Part shown: in pieces, positions 1 through 13,026 of the stretch
Layout of the letters: each line of letters starts with the position of its first letter
How positions within the stretch are numbered: position 1 is the first letter of the stretch
DNA from: Limnoperna fortunei
Lineage: Eukaryota; Mollusca; Bivalvia; Mytilida; Modiolidae
Reading direction: 5' to 3'
Assembly: GCA_944474755.1 (NCBI GenBank)
Contig: OX104112.1
Coordinates: forward strand, 3,134,001-3,198,000
DNA: 64,000 bases
The notes under the pieces: generated by a model
What the model saw: only the letters and a program-made list of their open reading frames with translations
Database searches by the model: none
What the model was told of the DNA's origin: nothing
Position numbers and translations under genes: made by a program

Positions 1-1687
1 TGTATTTTGTCTATTGCCGTCCACACTGTATGAACTATGTACCAGGATGTATTTTGTCTATTGCCGTCCACACTGTATGAACTATGTACCAGGATGTATT
101 TTGTCTATTGCCGTCCACACTGTATGAACTATGTACCAGGATGTATTTGGTCTATTGCCGTCCACACATTGTATGAACTATGTACCAGGATGTATTTTGT
201 CTATCGCCGTCCACACTGTATGAACTATGTACCAGGATGTATTTGGTCTATCGCCGTCCACACTGTATGAACTATGTACCAGGATGTATTTGGTCTATCG
301 CCGTCCACACATTGTATGAACTATGTACCAGGATGTATTTGGTCTATTGCCGTCCACACTGTATGAACTATGTACCAGGATGTATTTTGTCTATCGCCGT
401 CCACACTGTATGAACTATGTACCAGAATGTATTTTGTCTATTGCCGTCCACACATTGTATGAACTATGTACCAGGATGTATTTTGTCTATCGCCGTCCAC
501 ACTGTATGAACTATGTACCAGGATGTATTTTGTCTATCGCCGTCCACACATTGTATGAACTATGTACCAGGATGTATTTGGTCTATCGCCGTCCACACAT
601 TGTATGAACTATGTACCAGGATGTATTTTGTCTGCTGCCGTCCACACTGTATGAACTATGTACCAGGATGTATTTGGTCTATCGCCGTGCACACATTGTA
701 TGAACTATGTACCAGGATGTATTTGGTCTATCGCCGTCCACACATTGTATGAACTATGTACCAGGATGTATTTGGTCTATTGCCGTCCACACTGTATGAA
801 CTATGTACCAGGATGTATTTGGTCTATCGCCGTCCACACATTGTATGAACTATGTACCAGGATGTATTTGGTCTATCGCCGTCCACACTGTATGAACTAT
901 GTACCAGGATGTATTTGGTCTATTGCCGTCCACACTGTATGAACTATGTACCAGGATGTATTAGGTCTATCTCCGTCCACACTGTATGAACTATGTACCA
1001 GGATGTATTTTGTCTATCGCCGTCCACACTGTATGAACTATGTACCAGGATGTATTTGGTCTATCGCCGTTCACACTGTATGAACTATGTACCAGGATAT
1101 ATTTGGTCTATCGCCGTCCACACTGTATGAACTATGTACCAGGATGTATTTGGTCTATCGCCGTCCACACTGTATGAACTATGTACCAGGATGTATTTGG
1201 TCTATCGCCGTCCACACTGTATGAACTATGTACCAGGATGTATTTGGTCTATCGCCGTCCACACTGTATGAACTATGTACCAGGATGTATTTGGTCTATT
1301 GCCGTCCACACTGTATGAACTATGTACCAGGATGTATTTGGTCTATTGCCGTCCACACTGTATGAACTATGTACCAGGATGTATTTGGTCTATCGCCGTC
1401 CACACTGTATGAACTATGTACCAGGATGTATTTTGTCTATTGCCGTCCACACTGTATGAACTATGTACCAGGATGTATTTGGTCTATCGCCGTCCACACA
1501 TTGTATGAACTATGTACCAGGATGTATTTGGTCTATTGCCGTCCACACTGTATGAACTATGTACCAGGATGTATTTGGTCTATTGCCGTCCACACATTGT
1601 ATGAACTATGTACCAGGATGTATTTGGTCTATCGCCGTCCACACACTGTATGAACTATGTACCAGGATGTATTTTGTCTATTGCCGT
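1..1687. repeat. Minisatellite, 47-bp unit (49-bp variant)
   Basis: About 35 head-to-tail copies of a unit containing GTATGAACTATGTACCAGG and GCCGTCCACACT. Some units carry two extra bases (CACACATT instead of CACACT), making 49 bp. Variation is mostly T/C and T/G at a few fixed positions, so the copies are recently homogenised. Short open frames crossing the array arise from the repeat and do not look coding. The array runs off the left edge and into the gap. Confidence 0.97.
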
Positions 1688-1887
1688 NNNNNNNNNNNNN
1701 NNNNNNNNNNNNNNNNNNNNNNNNNNNNNNNNNNNNNNNNNNNNNNNNNNNNNNNNNNNNNNNNNNNNNNNNNNNNNNNNNNNNNNNNNNNNNNNNNNNN
1801 NNNNNNNNNNNNNNNNNNNNNNNNNNNNNNNNNNNNNNNNNNNNNNNNNNNNNNNNNNNNNNNNNNNNNNNNNNNNNNNNNNNNNNN
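1688..1887. other. Assembly gap (200 N)
   Basis: Exactly 200 undetermined bases lie between two unrelated minisatellites. The round length suggests a placeholder, so the true distance and the junction are unknown. Confidence 0.99.
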
Positions 1888-2190
1888 TTTCCATCTACAC
1901 CGCTGAAAACGTTAGGTAAATGGATAGTAACGGGGGTGTACGTCTTTCCATCTACACCGCTGAAAACGTTAGGTAAATGGATAGTAACGGGGTGTACGTC
2001 TTTCTATCTACACCGCTGAAAACGTTAGGTAAATGGATAGTAACGGGGGTGTTCGTCTTTCCATCTACACCGCTGAAAACGTTAGGTAAATGGATAGTAA
2101 CGGGGGTGTACGTCTTTCCATCTACACCGCTGAAAACGTTAGGTAAATGGATAGTAACGGGGGTGTACGTCTTTCTATCTACACCGCTGA
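1888..2190. repeat. Minisatellite, 57-bp unit
   Basis: About 5.3 copies of a 57-bp unit containing CATCTACACCGCTGAAAACG and GGTAAATGGATAGTAACGGG. The copies are nearly identical, differing for example in a T/C within the pyrimidine run before the core. The array runs into the gap on its left. Confidence 0.95.
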
Positions 2191-2777
2191 ATGAAACTTT
2201 CACTCATTCTTTGCTCATTGTACACATGACTGTTTAAATTTTGATCGGAATTATATTTGTGGTTCTCTTAAGGAAACCATGGAGTTTACCAATCGTTGAC
2301 ATAATCCGTATTAATTATTGAGCATTGAATAGAAATAATGTTTCTACTGCAAAAAGAAATAAAAACCGACGTCATCAGAGCTCGCGCATCCTATTAAAAT
2401 GTAGTATTTAAACCCAAATTCTTATAAGTTTGGTAAATGAATAAAAACAATATACATGACTGAAGTAAGTCAGTTTATTATTTACCACTGAAAACCTAAT
2501 AGATTTTAAAATATATATGTACACCTGTGTTACTAATACTTTTTAATGAGTCATAATGATTCTTGTAGCAGTTTATTGTAAAAAAGATTAACTTACGAAT
2601 AAACGGTGTGAAGACAATTTTTTTACATTTAGATTATGTACGGATTTTTGAGTCGTAACTTTGCCAAGTATAATAAATCATGTTTTATTTCTCGATGAAA
2701 CAGTACACTGTGTATAAACCAGTTTAATGTGTGACATATTACAAATACTTATCCAATACGTTGCCAATGTTTTCTGG
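2191..2777. other. AT-rich sequence, no gene seen
   Basis: I see no open frame of note, tandem repeat or recognisable element here. Confidence 0.6.
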
Positions 2778-3045
2778 AACCTCTGTGGCCTAGTGGTTAA
2801 GGTAGTTCGTCTTCTATTGATCACGTGGTCTGTTAACACAAAGATTGTGGGTTCGAGCCTCACTGAGGGGAGAGTGCGTTCTACTCCAATCTTAATTGAC
2901 AATAACTGCCAGTTTTTTTGCCAGGTCCGGGGTTTTCTCCTGGTACTCCGGCTTCTTCCCCCGATAAAAACTGGACGCCGTGATATAGCTGAAAAACTGC
3001 TGAAAGTGGCGTTAAACAACATACAAACAAACAAACAAACAAAGT
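2778..3045 (+). mobile_element. tRNA-derived SINE, full-length-like
   Basis: The 5' part has a pol III A box (TGGCCTAGTGG at 2786) and B box (GGTTCGAGCC at 2850), spaced as in a tRNA gene. The body contains CTCCGGCTTCTTCCCCC and ATAAAAACTGGAC, followed by a LINE-like 3' end (TAGCTGAAAAACTGCTG, GGCGTTAAAC) and an (ACAA)n tail. Related copies lie at 3124, 19146, 21252, 47385 and 63532. The layout fits the V-SINE-like families of molluscs; the family name is inferred. Confidence 0.85.
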
Positions 3046-3123
3046 TTTTGTTGTTCTTTGTATATTGTAAATGCACTGTGAAAATAGATAACACAAAATG
3101 TAAGGACGTGAAAGTAAATGATT

Positions 3124-3378
3124 GATTGAATGGTGTTTTAACGCCACTTTCAGCAATTTTTCAGCTATTTCATGGTGTCCAGTTTTTATTGGGGGAGGAA
3201 GCCGGAGTACCCGGAGAGAACCCCCGACCTGCGGTAGGAAAACTGGCAATCCTTGTCAATTAAGATTGGAGTCGAGTACACCCTGCCTGCAGTGAGAATC
3301 GAACCCGCAATCTCAGTGTTGACAGACCACGTGATCAATAGTAGACGAACTACCTTGACCACTCGGCCACCGAGGCCC
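3124..3378 (-). mobile_element. tRNA-derived SINE, inverted copy
   Basis: Reverse-strand copy of the SINE at 2778. The 3' end (GTTTTAACGCCACTTTCAGC) comes first on the plus strand and the tRNA-like head (GGCCACCGAGG, GAATCGAACCCGC) last. It lies only about 80 bp from the plus-strand copy, so the pair forms a long inverted repeat. Confidence 0.85.
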
Positions 3379-5098
3379 CTGAAAGTAAATAACCTTCGTA
3401 TGGATGAAAGGTCAACTAACACAAAAACATACTAATACATCCGACCACCAACAGCTAGTCCTTATATTAAAATATTATTTAAATATTTGACAATTTAACA
3501 AAAAATAAACAAATAAAGAACAAAATTAATTTATTAGTCATTTATTCCAATGAAGGTAATTACAAAAAAAAAACGAACACCGATGAAACTGTCAAAAAAG
3601 ACAATTCACAAAGCATATCCGATAAACCGGCAAACTCCAGAACCAACAACTACAGAAATGGTCCTGACTTTGTACAGGCATTTCAAAAGAAATGGTTGGT
3701 TAAACCAAGTTTTATGCGTTGCCAAACCTCACTCTTCCATTACTGTATAATATGAGTTGGTTAGTTGATTAAAAAGATATGTATCATATGCCACTAGTCA
3801 CTATCAAACAATAATTGTATCACGTTTACTGTACACTGAATTCAAAAATTGGGGAAAACTATCTACAGCCATATTTTCAAACGAGTTAGAATATTTTTCG
3901 ACAAGGAAGTTGTATCTATAGCAAAACTTATTTTTTTTTCTTGTAACCTTGGTTTATCCCGAGGAAATAGGATACATTTGCAAAAATCAGTATACTCGCT
4001 GCAAGCTGAAATATAGACACCATATGCAGGAGAAGCTGAAAATATTGCTGCATATGTTGGGAAAATTAAAAAATGTTGAAATTAAAATCGCGTCGTTTGT
4101 CACATGTCAATGGAAGCAACATAAATTTCTGCTTTATGAGTCTCTTTGACTTCGTCAATAATGGAAGAGATGCCTCTAGTGCTTAAACAAATTTAAAGTG
4201 GCTATATTTACTACCTTAAACAAACGTATTTTAAGACCGATTTGTACATTTATAAAACATATATTTCTACCCCAAATTCTATGGATTAATTAAAAAAACC
4301 AACAAGTATTTATATTAAAAGTATAGTCGGAAACAATGTGATCTTGTTTCTTACGTTGTTTCCATTTCAATTAAGATGGCGACCAGTAGCATAAAGATAA
4401 CTAACTTTTATGAAAAACATTGTGTAATGTATAATGTGGTTAATAATAACATATTTGACAGTTTAAAATAAATGAGTTTCTTAATTTTTATTTAACACCA
4501 TGTTTTGCATTCTATTACTTTAAGTATTGAGTGGGAGTCTCTAAAAACGTAAGAAAAGATTAAAAATTATTATCGTAACTTACTGAAACATTTTTGTTCG
4601 TTGACTATAATTTACCGTGACAGAGTTTCATATTACTTATTACAATGTTCTCGAGAAAGAAAACCGAGTTACAACATTCTTCAAACAGATGGCAAATTTT
4701 CTTCTAAAATAAAGGTTTAAATGTATTTTTGTTATTAGAAGGTTTTATAAACATCTTCATTTTATTAAAATAATTTTTTATTGTTGATTTTTAAAGAAAC
4801 AAATGTCCACATTTAAAAAAAAAATATGTTTTGTACACAGGTGTACTTAATACGCTAAATAAAGTTAAAGCACTTGTTTACTCGGCTTACATTACTGTCT
4901 ATATTAAACATTTCGGTCATGAATGATCAAGGACAGTTTGAATAACTCGGATCATTTTCATTAACATCTCTATCATATTACTCAAACAGACGATAAACTT
5001 TCTACAAATAAAGTTTTTAATATGCTTTAGTGTTCGCATTTCTTTCCTACGCATATTCATTTTGATTAAAGAGTTATTTCTTTTTGACTTTTAGAAAA
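3379..5098. other. AT-rich sequence, no gene seen
   Basis: Only short open frames occur. A 66-codon frame at 3550-3750 lacks gene-like context. The motif GATGAAACTGTCAAAA near 3582 recurs near 63868, so part of this stretch is a dispersed repeat. Confidence 0.5.
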
Positions 5099-5658
5099 TA
5101 TATAGTCCACTTATACCAAAAGTTAGTTGTTTTTATCATCTACACCGTTTACGTATATAGTCCACTTAAAACAAAAAGTTAGTTGTTTTTATCATCTACA
5201 CCGTTTACGTATATAGTCCACTTAAAACAAAAAGTTAGTTGTTTTTATCATCTACACCGTTTACGTATATAGTCCACTTAAAACAAAAAGTTAGTTGTTT
5301 TTATCATCTACACCGTTTACGTATATAGTCCACTTAAAACAAAAAGTTAGTTGTTTTTATCATCTACACCGTTTACGTATATAGTCCACTTAAAACAAAA
5401 AGTTAGTTGTTTTTATCCTCTACACTGTTTACGTATATAGTTTACTTAAAACAAAAATTTAGTTGTTTTTATCATCTACACCGTTTACGTATATAGTCCA
5501 CTTAAAACAAAAAGTTAGTTGTTTTTATCATCTACACCGTTTACGTATATAGTCCACTTAAAACAAAAAGTTAGTTGTTTTTATCATCTACACCGTTTAC
5601 GTATATAGTCCACTTAAAACAAAAAGTTGGTTGTTTTTATCATCTACACCGTTCACGT
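5099..5658. repeat. Minisatellite, 56-bp unit
   Basis: About 10 copies of a unit containing ATATAGTCCACTTAAAAC, AAAAAGTTAGTTG and ATCATCTACACCGTTTACG. One more diverged copy lies near 5401-5456. A detached relic (AAACAAAAAGTTGGTTG) follows at 5702. The TCTACACCG core is shared with the 57-bp array at 1888-2190. Confidence 0.95.
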
Positions 5659-5918
5659 TTTCTTCCTATTATAACACTACATAACTTCTTTTCCTCCATT
5701 TAAACAAAAAGTTGGTTGTTTTTTATCCTCTAAAGCGATCCCATCTTGTCATTATACCGTTCATGCATATTTAGTTATTAATATTTATCTGATCGTGTTT
5801 ACTAAATTACATAAACATATTAAAAAAAAAACAATTTTCAAGATTACTTAAGTGCCATTGATGATACTGCTAGCTCGTGCGAATTAAAAGTAACTCTTTA
5901 CTACAGGTCAATAACATT

Positions 5919-7010
5919 TGTCAATGTTGTACATTCAGTACCTCTCGGTGTCAATGTTGTACATTCAGTACCTCTCGGTGTCAATGTTGTATATTCAGTA
6001 GCTCTCGGTGTCAATGTTGTACATTCAGTACCCCCCCCCCCAGTGTCAATGTTGTACATTCAGTACCTCTCGGTGTCAATATTGTACATTCAGTACCCCC
6101 CCCCGTGTCAATGTTGTACATTCAGTACCTCTCGGTGTTAATATTGTACATTCAGTACCCCCCCGGTGTCAATGTTGTATATTCAGTACCTCTCGGTGTC
6201 AATGTTGTACATTCAGTACCTCTCGTAGTCAATGTTGTACGTTCAGTAACTCTCGGTGTCAATGTTGTACATTCAGTACCTATCGGTGTCAATGTTGTAC
6301 ATTCAGTAGCTCTCGGTGTCAATGTTGTACATTCAGTACCCCCCCCCCCCGGTGTCAATGTTGTACCTTCAGTACCCCTCGGTGTCAGTGTTGTACATTC
6401 AGTACCTCTCGGTGTCAATAATGCACATTCAGTACCTCTCGGTGTCAATGATGTACATTCAGTACCTCTTGGTGTCAATAATGTACATTCAGTACCTCTT
6501 GGTGTCAATAATGCACATTCAGTACCTCTCGGTGTCAATGATGTACATTCAGTACCTCTCGGTGTCAATAATGCACATTCAGTACCTCTCGGTGTCAATA
6601 ATGCACATTCAGTACCTCTTGGTGTCAATAATGCACATTCAGTACCTCCCGGTGTAAATGTTGTACATTCAGTACCTCTTGGTGTCAATAATGCACATTC
6701 AGTACCTCTCGGTGTCAATGATGTACATTCAGTACCTCTCGGTGTCAATAATGCACATTCAGTACCTCTCGGTGTCAATAATGCACATTCAGTACCTCTT
6801 GGTGTCAATAATGCACATTCAGTACCTCTCGGTGTCAATGATGTACATTCAGTACCTCTTGGTGTCAATAATGCACATTCAGTACCTCTCGGTGTCAATG
6901 ATGTACGTTCAGTACCTCTTGGTGTCAATAATGCACATTCAGTACCTCTCGGTGTCAATAATGTACATTCAGTACCTCTTGGTGTCAATGGTGTACATTC
7001 AATACCTGTC
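5919..7010. repeat. Minisatellite, 30-bp unit with 180-bp higher order
   Basis: About 36 copies of a 30-bp unit (TTGTACATTCAGTACC, CTCGGTGTCAA). Because 30 is a multiple of three, open frames run along both strands, the longest 393 codons (5877-7058) encoding only a ten-residue repeat. The left half uses the TGTTGTAC variant and runs of C; the right half alternates ATAATGCAC and ATGATGTAC. Bases 6481-6660 and 6661-6840 are near-identical six-unit blocks. Confidence 0.95.
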
Positions 7011-7258
7011 AGTCTGTTACTGAATACCCCATCACTATTTAAGATACATTTATTATAATGTTTACACGGAACTTATGAATCAATATTCAGACAAGACCAA
7101 TTTGTGTCTTCACTTTATTTCACTCTCTATATTTAACTAATATATACTGTTCAGCACAATCTGAGATATATGTATGTGATACAGACTAGACAGGACTGGA
7201 AGTAAAACCTTTCTCGCGTGTCTTATTTATGGTTTTGTATAATAAAATGTCCTCGAAA

Positions 7259-7343
7259 ACACCAAAGTTATAAGGCCAGACAAGCGTATCTTCAAATCAC
7301 ACAACACCAAAGTTATAAGGCCAGACAGGCGTATCTTCAAATC
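7259..7343. repeat. Two-copy direct repeat, about 45-bp period
   Basis: ACACCAAAGTTATAAGGCC and its following 20 bases occur at 7259 and again at 7304, with one A/G difference. Confidence 0.9.
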
Positions 7344-8424
7344 TAGATAATGGCACTATTTGAGTTATGTTTTAGAACCAGATGCGCATGTCCGTCTATT
7401 GACAAAAATTACCCCATAGGATTACTAATGCAACACAGAAACAGATTGGAAATTAAAACTTTACTTAGACATTGACGGCACACCTATTGATTATAAATCA
7501 TTTATATGTCATTATTCATATATTTTACATGACAAAAATAAACGCATGCGCAATCTGCATTATTTGAAATTAAAAACCAGCCTTCATAAAATTGTTTACG
7601 CAGTTAGCCTGGTGATTTTCATCTATATGGTGAGTAGAATTGACTGCTTAACTATACATGTACATGTAGCAGCTCCAACAATGCTTATATAGTTATTACT
7701 TTTTTAAATTAATGAACAATTACATTCATGGTGCGTGTAATATGTTGGTTACAAAAAACATTTAACACCACCCTCGCTCGAGGAAAAAATATTGATTAGT
7801 ATTGATTTAAGATTTACTTTCTTAGGCCTTGATCGTCAAAATTTTCTTGAACATTTTACATTCAGATTTGAAATTGTTCTTTTTATTATTTACTTGTACT
7901 TACGTATCTTAAATTGAATACCGGACAATACTGGAGTAAAAATAAGAATTAAATATTCTAAATACACAGATAGTTCCTTTATCAATGTATACTTTTACTT
8001 CAACAAGAGCGAACAATGCGGCTGATTGGGTGTTTGTTGTTTCAAAGCTGACGTTATACATTCAGAACTGCTTTGGCAGTTGATATGACTAGATTGATCG
8101 TAATCAGACATCCATGTGTCAGGATAGTATTGTTTGCATGTAACCGTTGTTTTCCAGAAATAAAGTAAAAAAAAAATACCTGTCTTTTCAAATTGTTCGA
8201 ACAGCTTCAACACAAAAGTGTATAGTAAGTTTAAAGGCAGTTTTAATTGAAATTCTTGGTAAAAGATCTCGTACTGACGGATTATTTGTCAATTTATTTA
8301 ATTCTAAACTACTTAAAATATCAGGCTGAATAAAAATTTAGATTTATTTTGTATTTCTTTTCAGTTACTACTGTGATAATTGACATTATCACATATTTCC
8401 GTGTGAAGTTTATTAAGGTTATAC

Positions 8425-8521
8425 AACAACGAGCCTTGCTACACAAGGAACCCTTGGCAGTATTTATAATTGTAACAACGAGCCTTGCTACACAAGGAAC
8501 TCTTGGCAGTATTTGTAATTT
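8425..8521. repeat. Two-copy direct repeat, 49-bp period
   Basis: ACAACGAGCCTTGCTACAC and the following CTTGGCAGTATTT occur twice, with few differences. Confidence 0.9.
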
Positions 8522-9475
8522 TATTGGGATCGTTTAAGTTATTCCTGCATCAATAACGCGGCAGTTGTGAATTTTTTCATCATCGATTCCCTTATAAATA
8601 TCGATAATTTGGGTACTATTGTGATAACTCACAACTCTTGCCGTCAACTCTTCAGTACCAACTGATAGCAGTACCAACATCCATTATTGCCAGCATCAAA
8701 CGTCTTTGTACACTTCCTCCGAATTGCTGACATCATTACTGCATATTTAATTGTTGACCCTATTGGAGCGAAAAATAACTCCATTTACCTTCAAACTTTG
8801 GATCCAAATTGGTGGGATTGTAGACGTCAGCCAGGACGCTAGAATCCAGGAAGATATACATACCAGTTTTATAACAAGTTACAGGTACTGTCTTACAATC
8901 ATATACAGTATATAACAATGTATGTTTTTTTTCCGCGAATATGATTGCTGATCATATGAAAAATATAAACATCTTAATCGTGAAATCTAAATGGTACAAA
9001 CACGAAATTCGCCTAATATTCCAGTAGATATTATAACTTTCCACTCAGGATATTAAAATCATGCACATCAAATTTCGTTGAAATCGGACAACTTTAAAAT
9101 TTTTATGCATTTTTGAAACTCGCGGTAGAAAAAAATCCGAAGGTAGGGTTTCACTCGACACTAAAATCAACCTCCATGTCAGATTTCGTTGAAATCGGAG
9201 CTCATTTAATTTCATCAAGATCAGATAACTTTAAAAATTTGAAATATTTTGGCAATCATTTTTTAAAGCAATGTCAGAAAAAAATCCAAATGTAACGTTG
9301 CCCTATCTTCCTACGCACCAAATTTCAATGAAATGTGCGTCATATAATGCAGTCATACTAAGTCCATTTATATACAAATTGTCATCAAAATCCATAAAGT
9401 TTTTGGATTTTTAATGATTTTTTTAATTTTCAAAATGACCATCATTTCAGGATTAATAGGTTTTCCATACGTTTT

Positions 9476-9603
9476 TGGGAAAGACGGGTTGATCTTTTAC
9501 AAGTGATAAAGATTGTCTGTCTTTTCGCGAGTGGAACGCAGCGGAACAAGCCAAAAGACACAAAAATTTCTATCACGAGTGAAAGATCACACGGGCTTTC
9601 CCA
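9476..9603. repeat. Long imperfect hairpin / fold-back element
   Basis: The left arm (TGGGAAAGACGGGTTGATC, then GTGATAAAGATTGTCTGTC) pairs with the right arm (GACACAAAAATTTCTATCAC, then GATCACACGGGCTTTCCCA) around a centre near 9530-9545. The arms are about 55-60 nt and imperfect. It could be a small fold-back transposon. I cannot see target duplications. Confidence 0.7.
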
Positions 9604-9843
9604 GAAGTGCATTAACGTTCCATAAACCAACAACTTTTACATCGCTATATCCTATTGACTCTCCATTGTTTTGAACTCTGTTGTCTCTGACATCCAATCA
9701 GAACTCCGGAAACAAGAACGTCAAACAAGAAAGATGTTATGCTTCCATATGTTTCTGACGTTTTGATTGGATGACGCAGCAAGTACAGATTTGTGCACGT
9801 GAGCTCATCTGTACCAGAAATCGGCCATTTACGGAAGAAGACG

Positions 9844-10027
9844 TAATCGACGGCTAACTGGTGGTCTACAGTAATAGATGGATAAAACTAGTTGGTTTAC
9901 ACTAAATCGACGGCTGACACTAGATGGTCTACAGTAAATTGACGGCTGGCAAATTTTTGGTCTACAGTAATCGAGCAAAGACAGTGATCGACGACTTAAA
10001 CTGGTGTCTACAGTAATAGACGCGGAT
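9844..10027. repeat. Degenerate short tandem repeat
   Basis: Three to five diverged units combine ATCGACGGCT and GGTCTACAGTAA. The period is irregular, about 50 bp. Confidence 0.6.
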
Positions 10028-13026
10028 AACACTATAGTAAACTTTACTGTGCCTTTCCGACGGATGTTTGTCTGACAAAATGAAAACAGCTACCGCGTTT
10101 GGTCGGGTTTATGATCCTTTTGTAGATTTCAGATTACGCTTTGAGAAATGAACAATTATTTGCAGCTGAATTTTCATTTTGATACAGCGATTTTCCATAC
10201 TAAATTTGACCTTGTTTTGAACGGAAGTGTACCTTAAAAGTAGTATAATTTCCAAATCCTTCGGGTATTGTCGTCTGCAGTTGAGGCGGGAAAAGTCTCG
10301 CGGTTTGTCCTAATACCATTGTACGTTACGAACGTTTGTAAACAACATATTTTATTTTCTGATAAAAGTAATCTATTGTGTTTAAATAAACTAAAAATCC
10401 AATTTGGATTATTCATATTATTAAAAACAATATTCTGCTACTCTTAAAATAACACACACCATAAGTTTCAACTTACATAACTTCCTGCAGAATTGTTTAC
10501 TAAACATGTGTAGCCAACTGTACAAAAATATGAGACAATCAGGCAATCGAAACACTCCGTCACATGCCAAGAATATGGTTCTCCTGAAAGTCAAGAGCTC
10601 CCGTAGAGCTTGTTACACGGTTGATTTCATAGAGATATAACAGTGCCATACTTTGTAAATGTATCTGACTCCATTGACGACATAAATTAATTATCAGATA
10701 GTTAAACAATCATGAGGACCCCAGGTGGTCAGGGGAAGTTTTAGTCGTATATTCTTGGCATGGTTAAAAAATCCGGGACGACTTGATCAGAGTGGAAAGA
10801 GAATTGTCTATACATGCAAGCTTTTGTTGCTTTTTTCAAAATTTTATATTAACCAGATATTTGGTTACACGCGATTTTTTAAATATTTTCTTTTATTGTC
10901 TTTATTAAATTTTAGCGTCAATTTTACTTCGCAATGGAGATCGTTATATTAATGATCAAGGATGTAACTTCGTTAAAATCCTAAAAGTTACTATATTCTA
11001 ATAAAATTGCAACTGTAAACGATAATTTTTTGTTTATATAAATCAATGAAACGAAACTTGTAGTTTTTTCTATCCGATTTTAGTTTTGAAAACAGAAAAC
11101 TTACAACAAAATAAGATTGCCTGATAATATCCTTTAAATCAAGAAATATAAAAGATTCAATATGTGTAATTAATGTAATCAAAATAAAATTGGCGATGAA
11201 ACTCATTTCTTTTTACACCGATCAAAATAAAAAAAAATATAGAGGTCCTTTACTATCACATTTCAACGTTTTAGCAGAAAATCCCGAAATTGAATAAATA
11301 TATAATAAAAAGTACTAAACCCCACAAATTTTCGGCTGATTTATAGTCTTGATTCCTTCAGAAAACGATTAGACAGTCTCACTTGTTATTTTGCCCGAAT
11401 TTTGTTTGCTGTCACAAATAATTTAAATGTTGATTCATATATCATAACCGGTTGTAGCGCGGCCGTTGTCACTGGATACTATGAGTCATGAAGTTTAAAT
11501 ACAGGTATAGTCAAACTTCATGTTGCTGATTGGTCGGACGGAATTTGCATATTTCTAAATGTCGACACATATTTAACAGAAAATTAATTACCAGGGGCGT
11601 AACAGAAGATAAACCAGGCGAGTGATCTGGTGCGAATCCACAGTGTGCGAATCTCCCGGAAAGTTAAATATCACATAGTCAAAATGATATCATTTCAACA
11701 ACAATATGCCATTTTTATATCCCTTAAGATTAATTAGCAATTACACATTACTAGGGTTCAGGTCAATATCACAGAATTCATAACTTCATAACTTGATAAT
11801 ATATTGGTAGATGTAGAATATTTCGAGTTTGCTAAGACAGACGACAGTTTTTCGGAAAAAAAGTGCAAGCAATTAAATGTTTTGTGTTTTTCTGTAAAGG
11901 AAACCGGAGTTCAAGTAATTTTGACCGGCACAACAATATTAAAGTCTAATAAGAAATCAATTTCAGTGTAAAGACGCGGATCCATGGAAAGACGTATATA
12001 CCGGGCGTACCCACCCTCCCCCCTAAAAAGGAGAAGAGATAGAGAGAGAACGAGAGGGTAAAACGAGAGAAAAGAAAAAAGTGGAATGAGAAAACTAGTA
12101 AACGCGTTTGAATGGCTACCAAATGCTTAGATTCCCTGAGATTCCGGGGGCTTCAACATGGAAACCCTTACATGAGCGCTCGGCATGTTCTGGACCTGCC
12201 CCTCGAACTTTTACGTCTCCCCTAACACAAATTCCTGGATCCGTCCTTGGTGTATAATGGCGTTTCGTGCGATCGTTTTCGTCAGTATGTATATACTGCT
12301 AAAAAATCTTTTACTTTAAGATCAAAAGTGGCCGCTTAAGGTTAACCTCTACTAAATAGATTTACATAGGTGACCATTATAACATTTTACAGAATACTGA
12401 ATTTACCTTAAGTTCACTATTAGTGACACCCTTATTTTCTCAAAATACCATGTCTTCGCCAAAAAATATCTGACCGGCACAACAATATTAAAGTCTAATA
12501 AGAATGTTTTGTAAATTTTACAAAATGACGTCACAAATAGAGCTAGTTTCAGTTGTCAGATGGACAGAAACAAGTGTCCGTCTGTTAAGTTTCGTACAAA
12601 ATCTAATACTTGCTGGAAATTATTAAAACTTCTAAAATATTTGTGCATCATATAAACTTAATTTTAAACATGTACAGGTTCATTCAAAATTACAATTTTT
12701 ATGCAAAGTGAAAGAAGAACTACTTTTTTTTAAGCACTACTTTTGACTACGGCATCACCTGATTGGCTAATTAGTAGAGGTTTACCTTAATTGGCAATGA
12801 TTAAGTATGCGATCTGTAATTTGTAATAAATTATATGTCGTGTATATCTGGCTGTCTTGCTTTAATTTTTTTCAATACAAGAATTTCAGCCAATTTACTT
12901 AATAATTAATTTGAGTTTGTTTTAACATTATGAATATATGAAATAAATACATGTTAAAACAAATGACTTGTTAACATTTGCTTCAAGGTCGGGACCAACT
13001 GTATTGTTTTTTGAAAATTTTCAATG
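10028..13026. other. AT-rich intergenic sequence
   Basis: No gene is recognised. A perfect 34-bp direct repeat beginning TGACCGGCACAACAATATTA occurs at 11922-11955 and 12471-12504. A purine-rich tract (GAGATAGAGAGAGAAC) lies near 12035. Otherwise I see nothing. Confidence 0.5.

Larger units (their letters stand above)
7011..9475. other. Intergenic sequence with short duplications
   Basis: No gene is seen. Three loosely similar segments around 9055-9345 share a motif of the form AAATTTCGTTGAAATCGG and may be a degraded dispersed element related to sequence near 31570 and 34580. Confidence 0.5.

Noticed and set aside
2786..2860. True tRNA gene
   Set aside because: A and B boxes are present, but the sequence continues into a SINE body with a LINE-like tail and occurs in several diverged copies.
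5877..7058. 393-codon open frame
   Set aside because: It lies on a 30-bp tandem repeat whose length is a multiple of three, so several frames on both strands stay open. The product is a ten-residue repeat with no start context.
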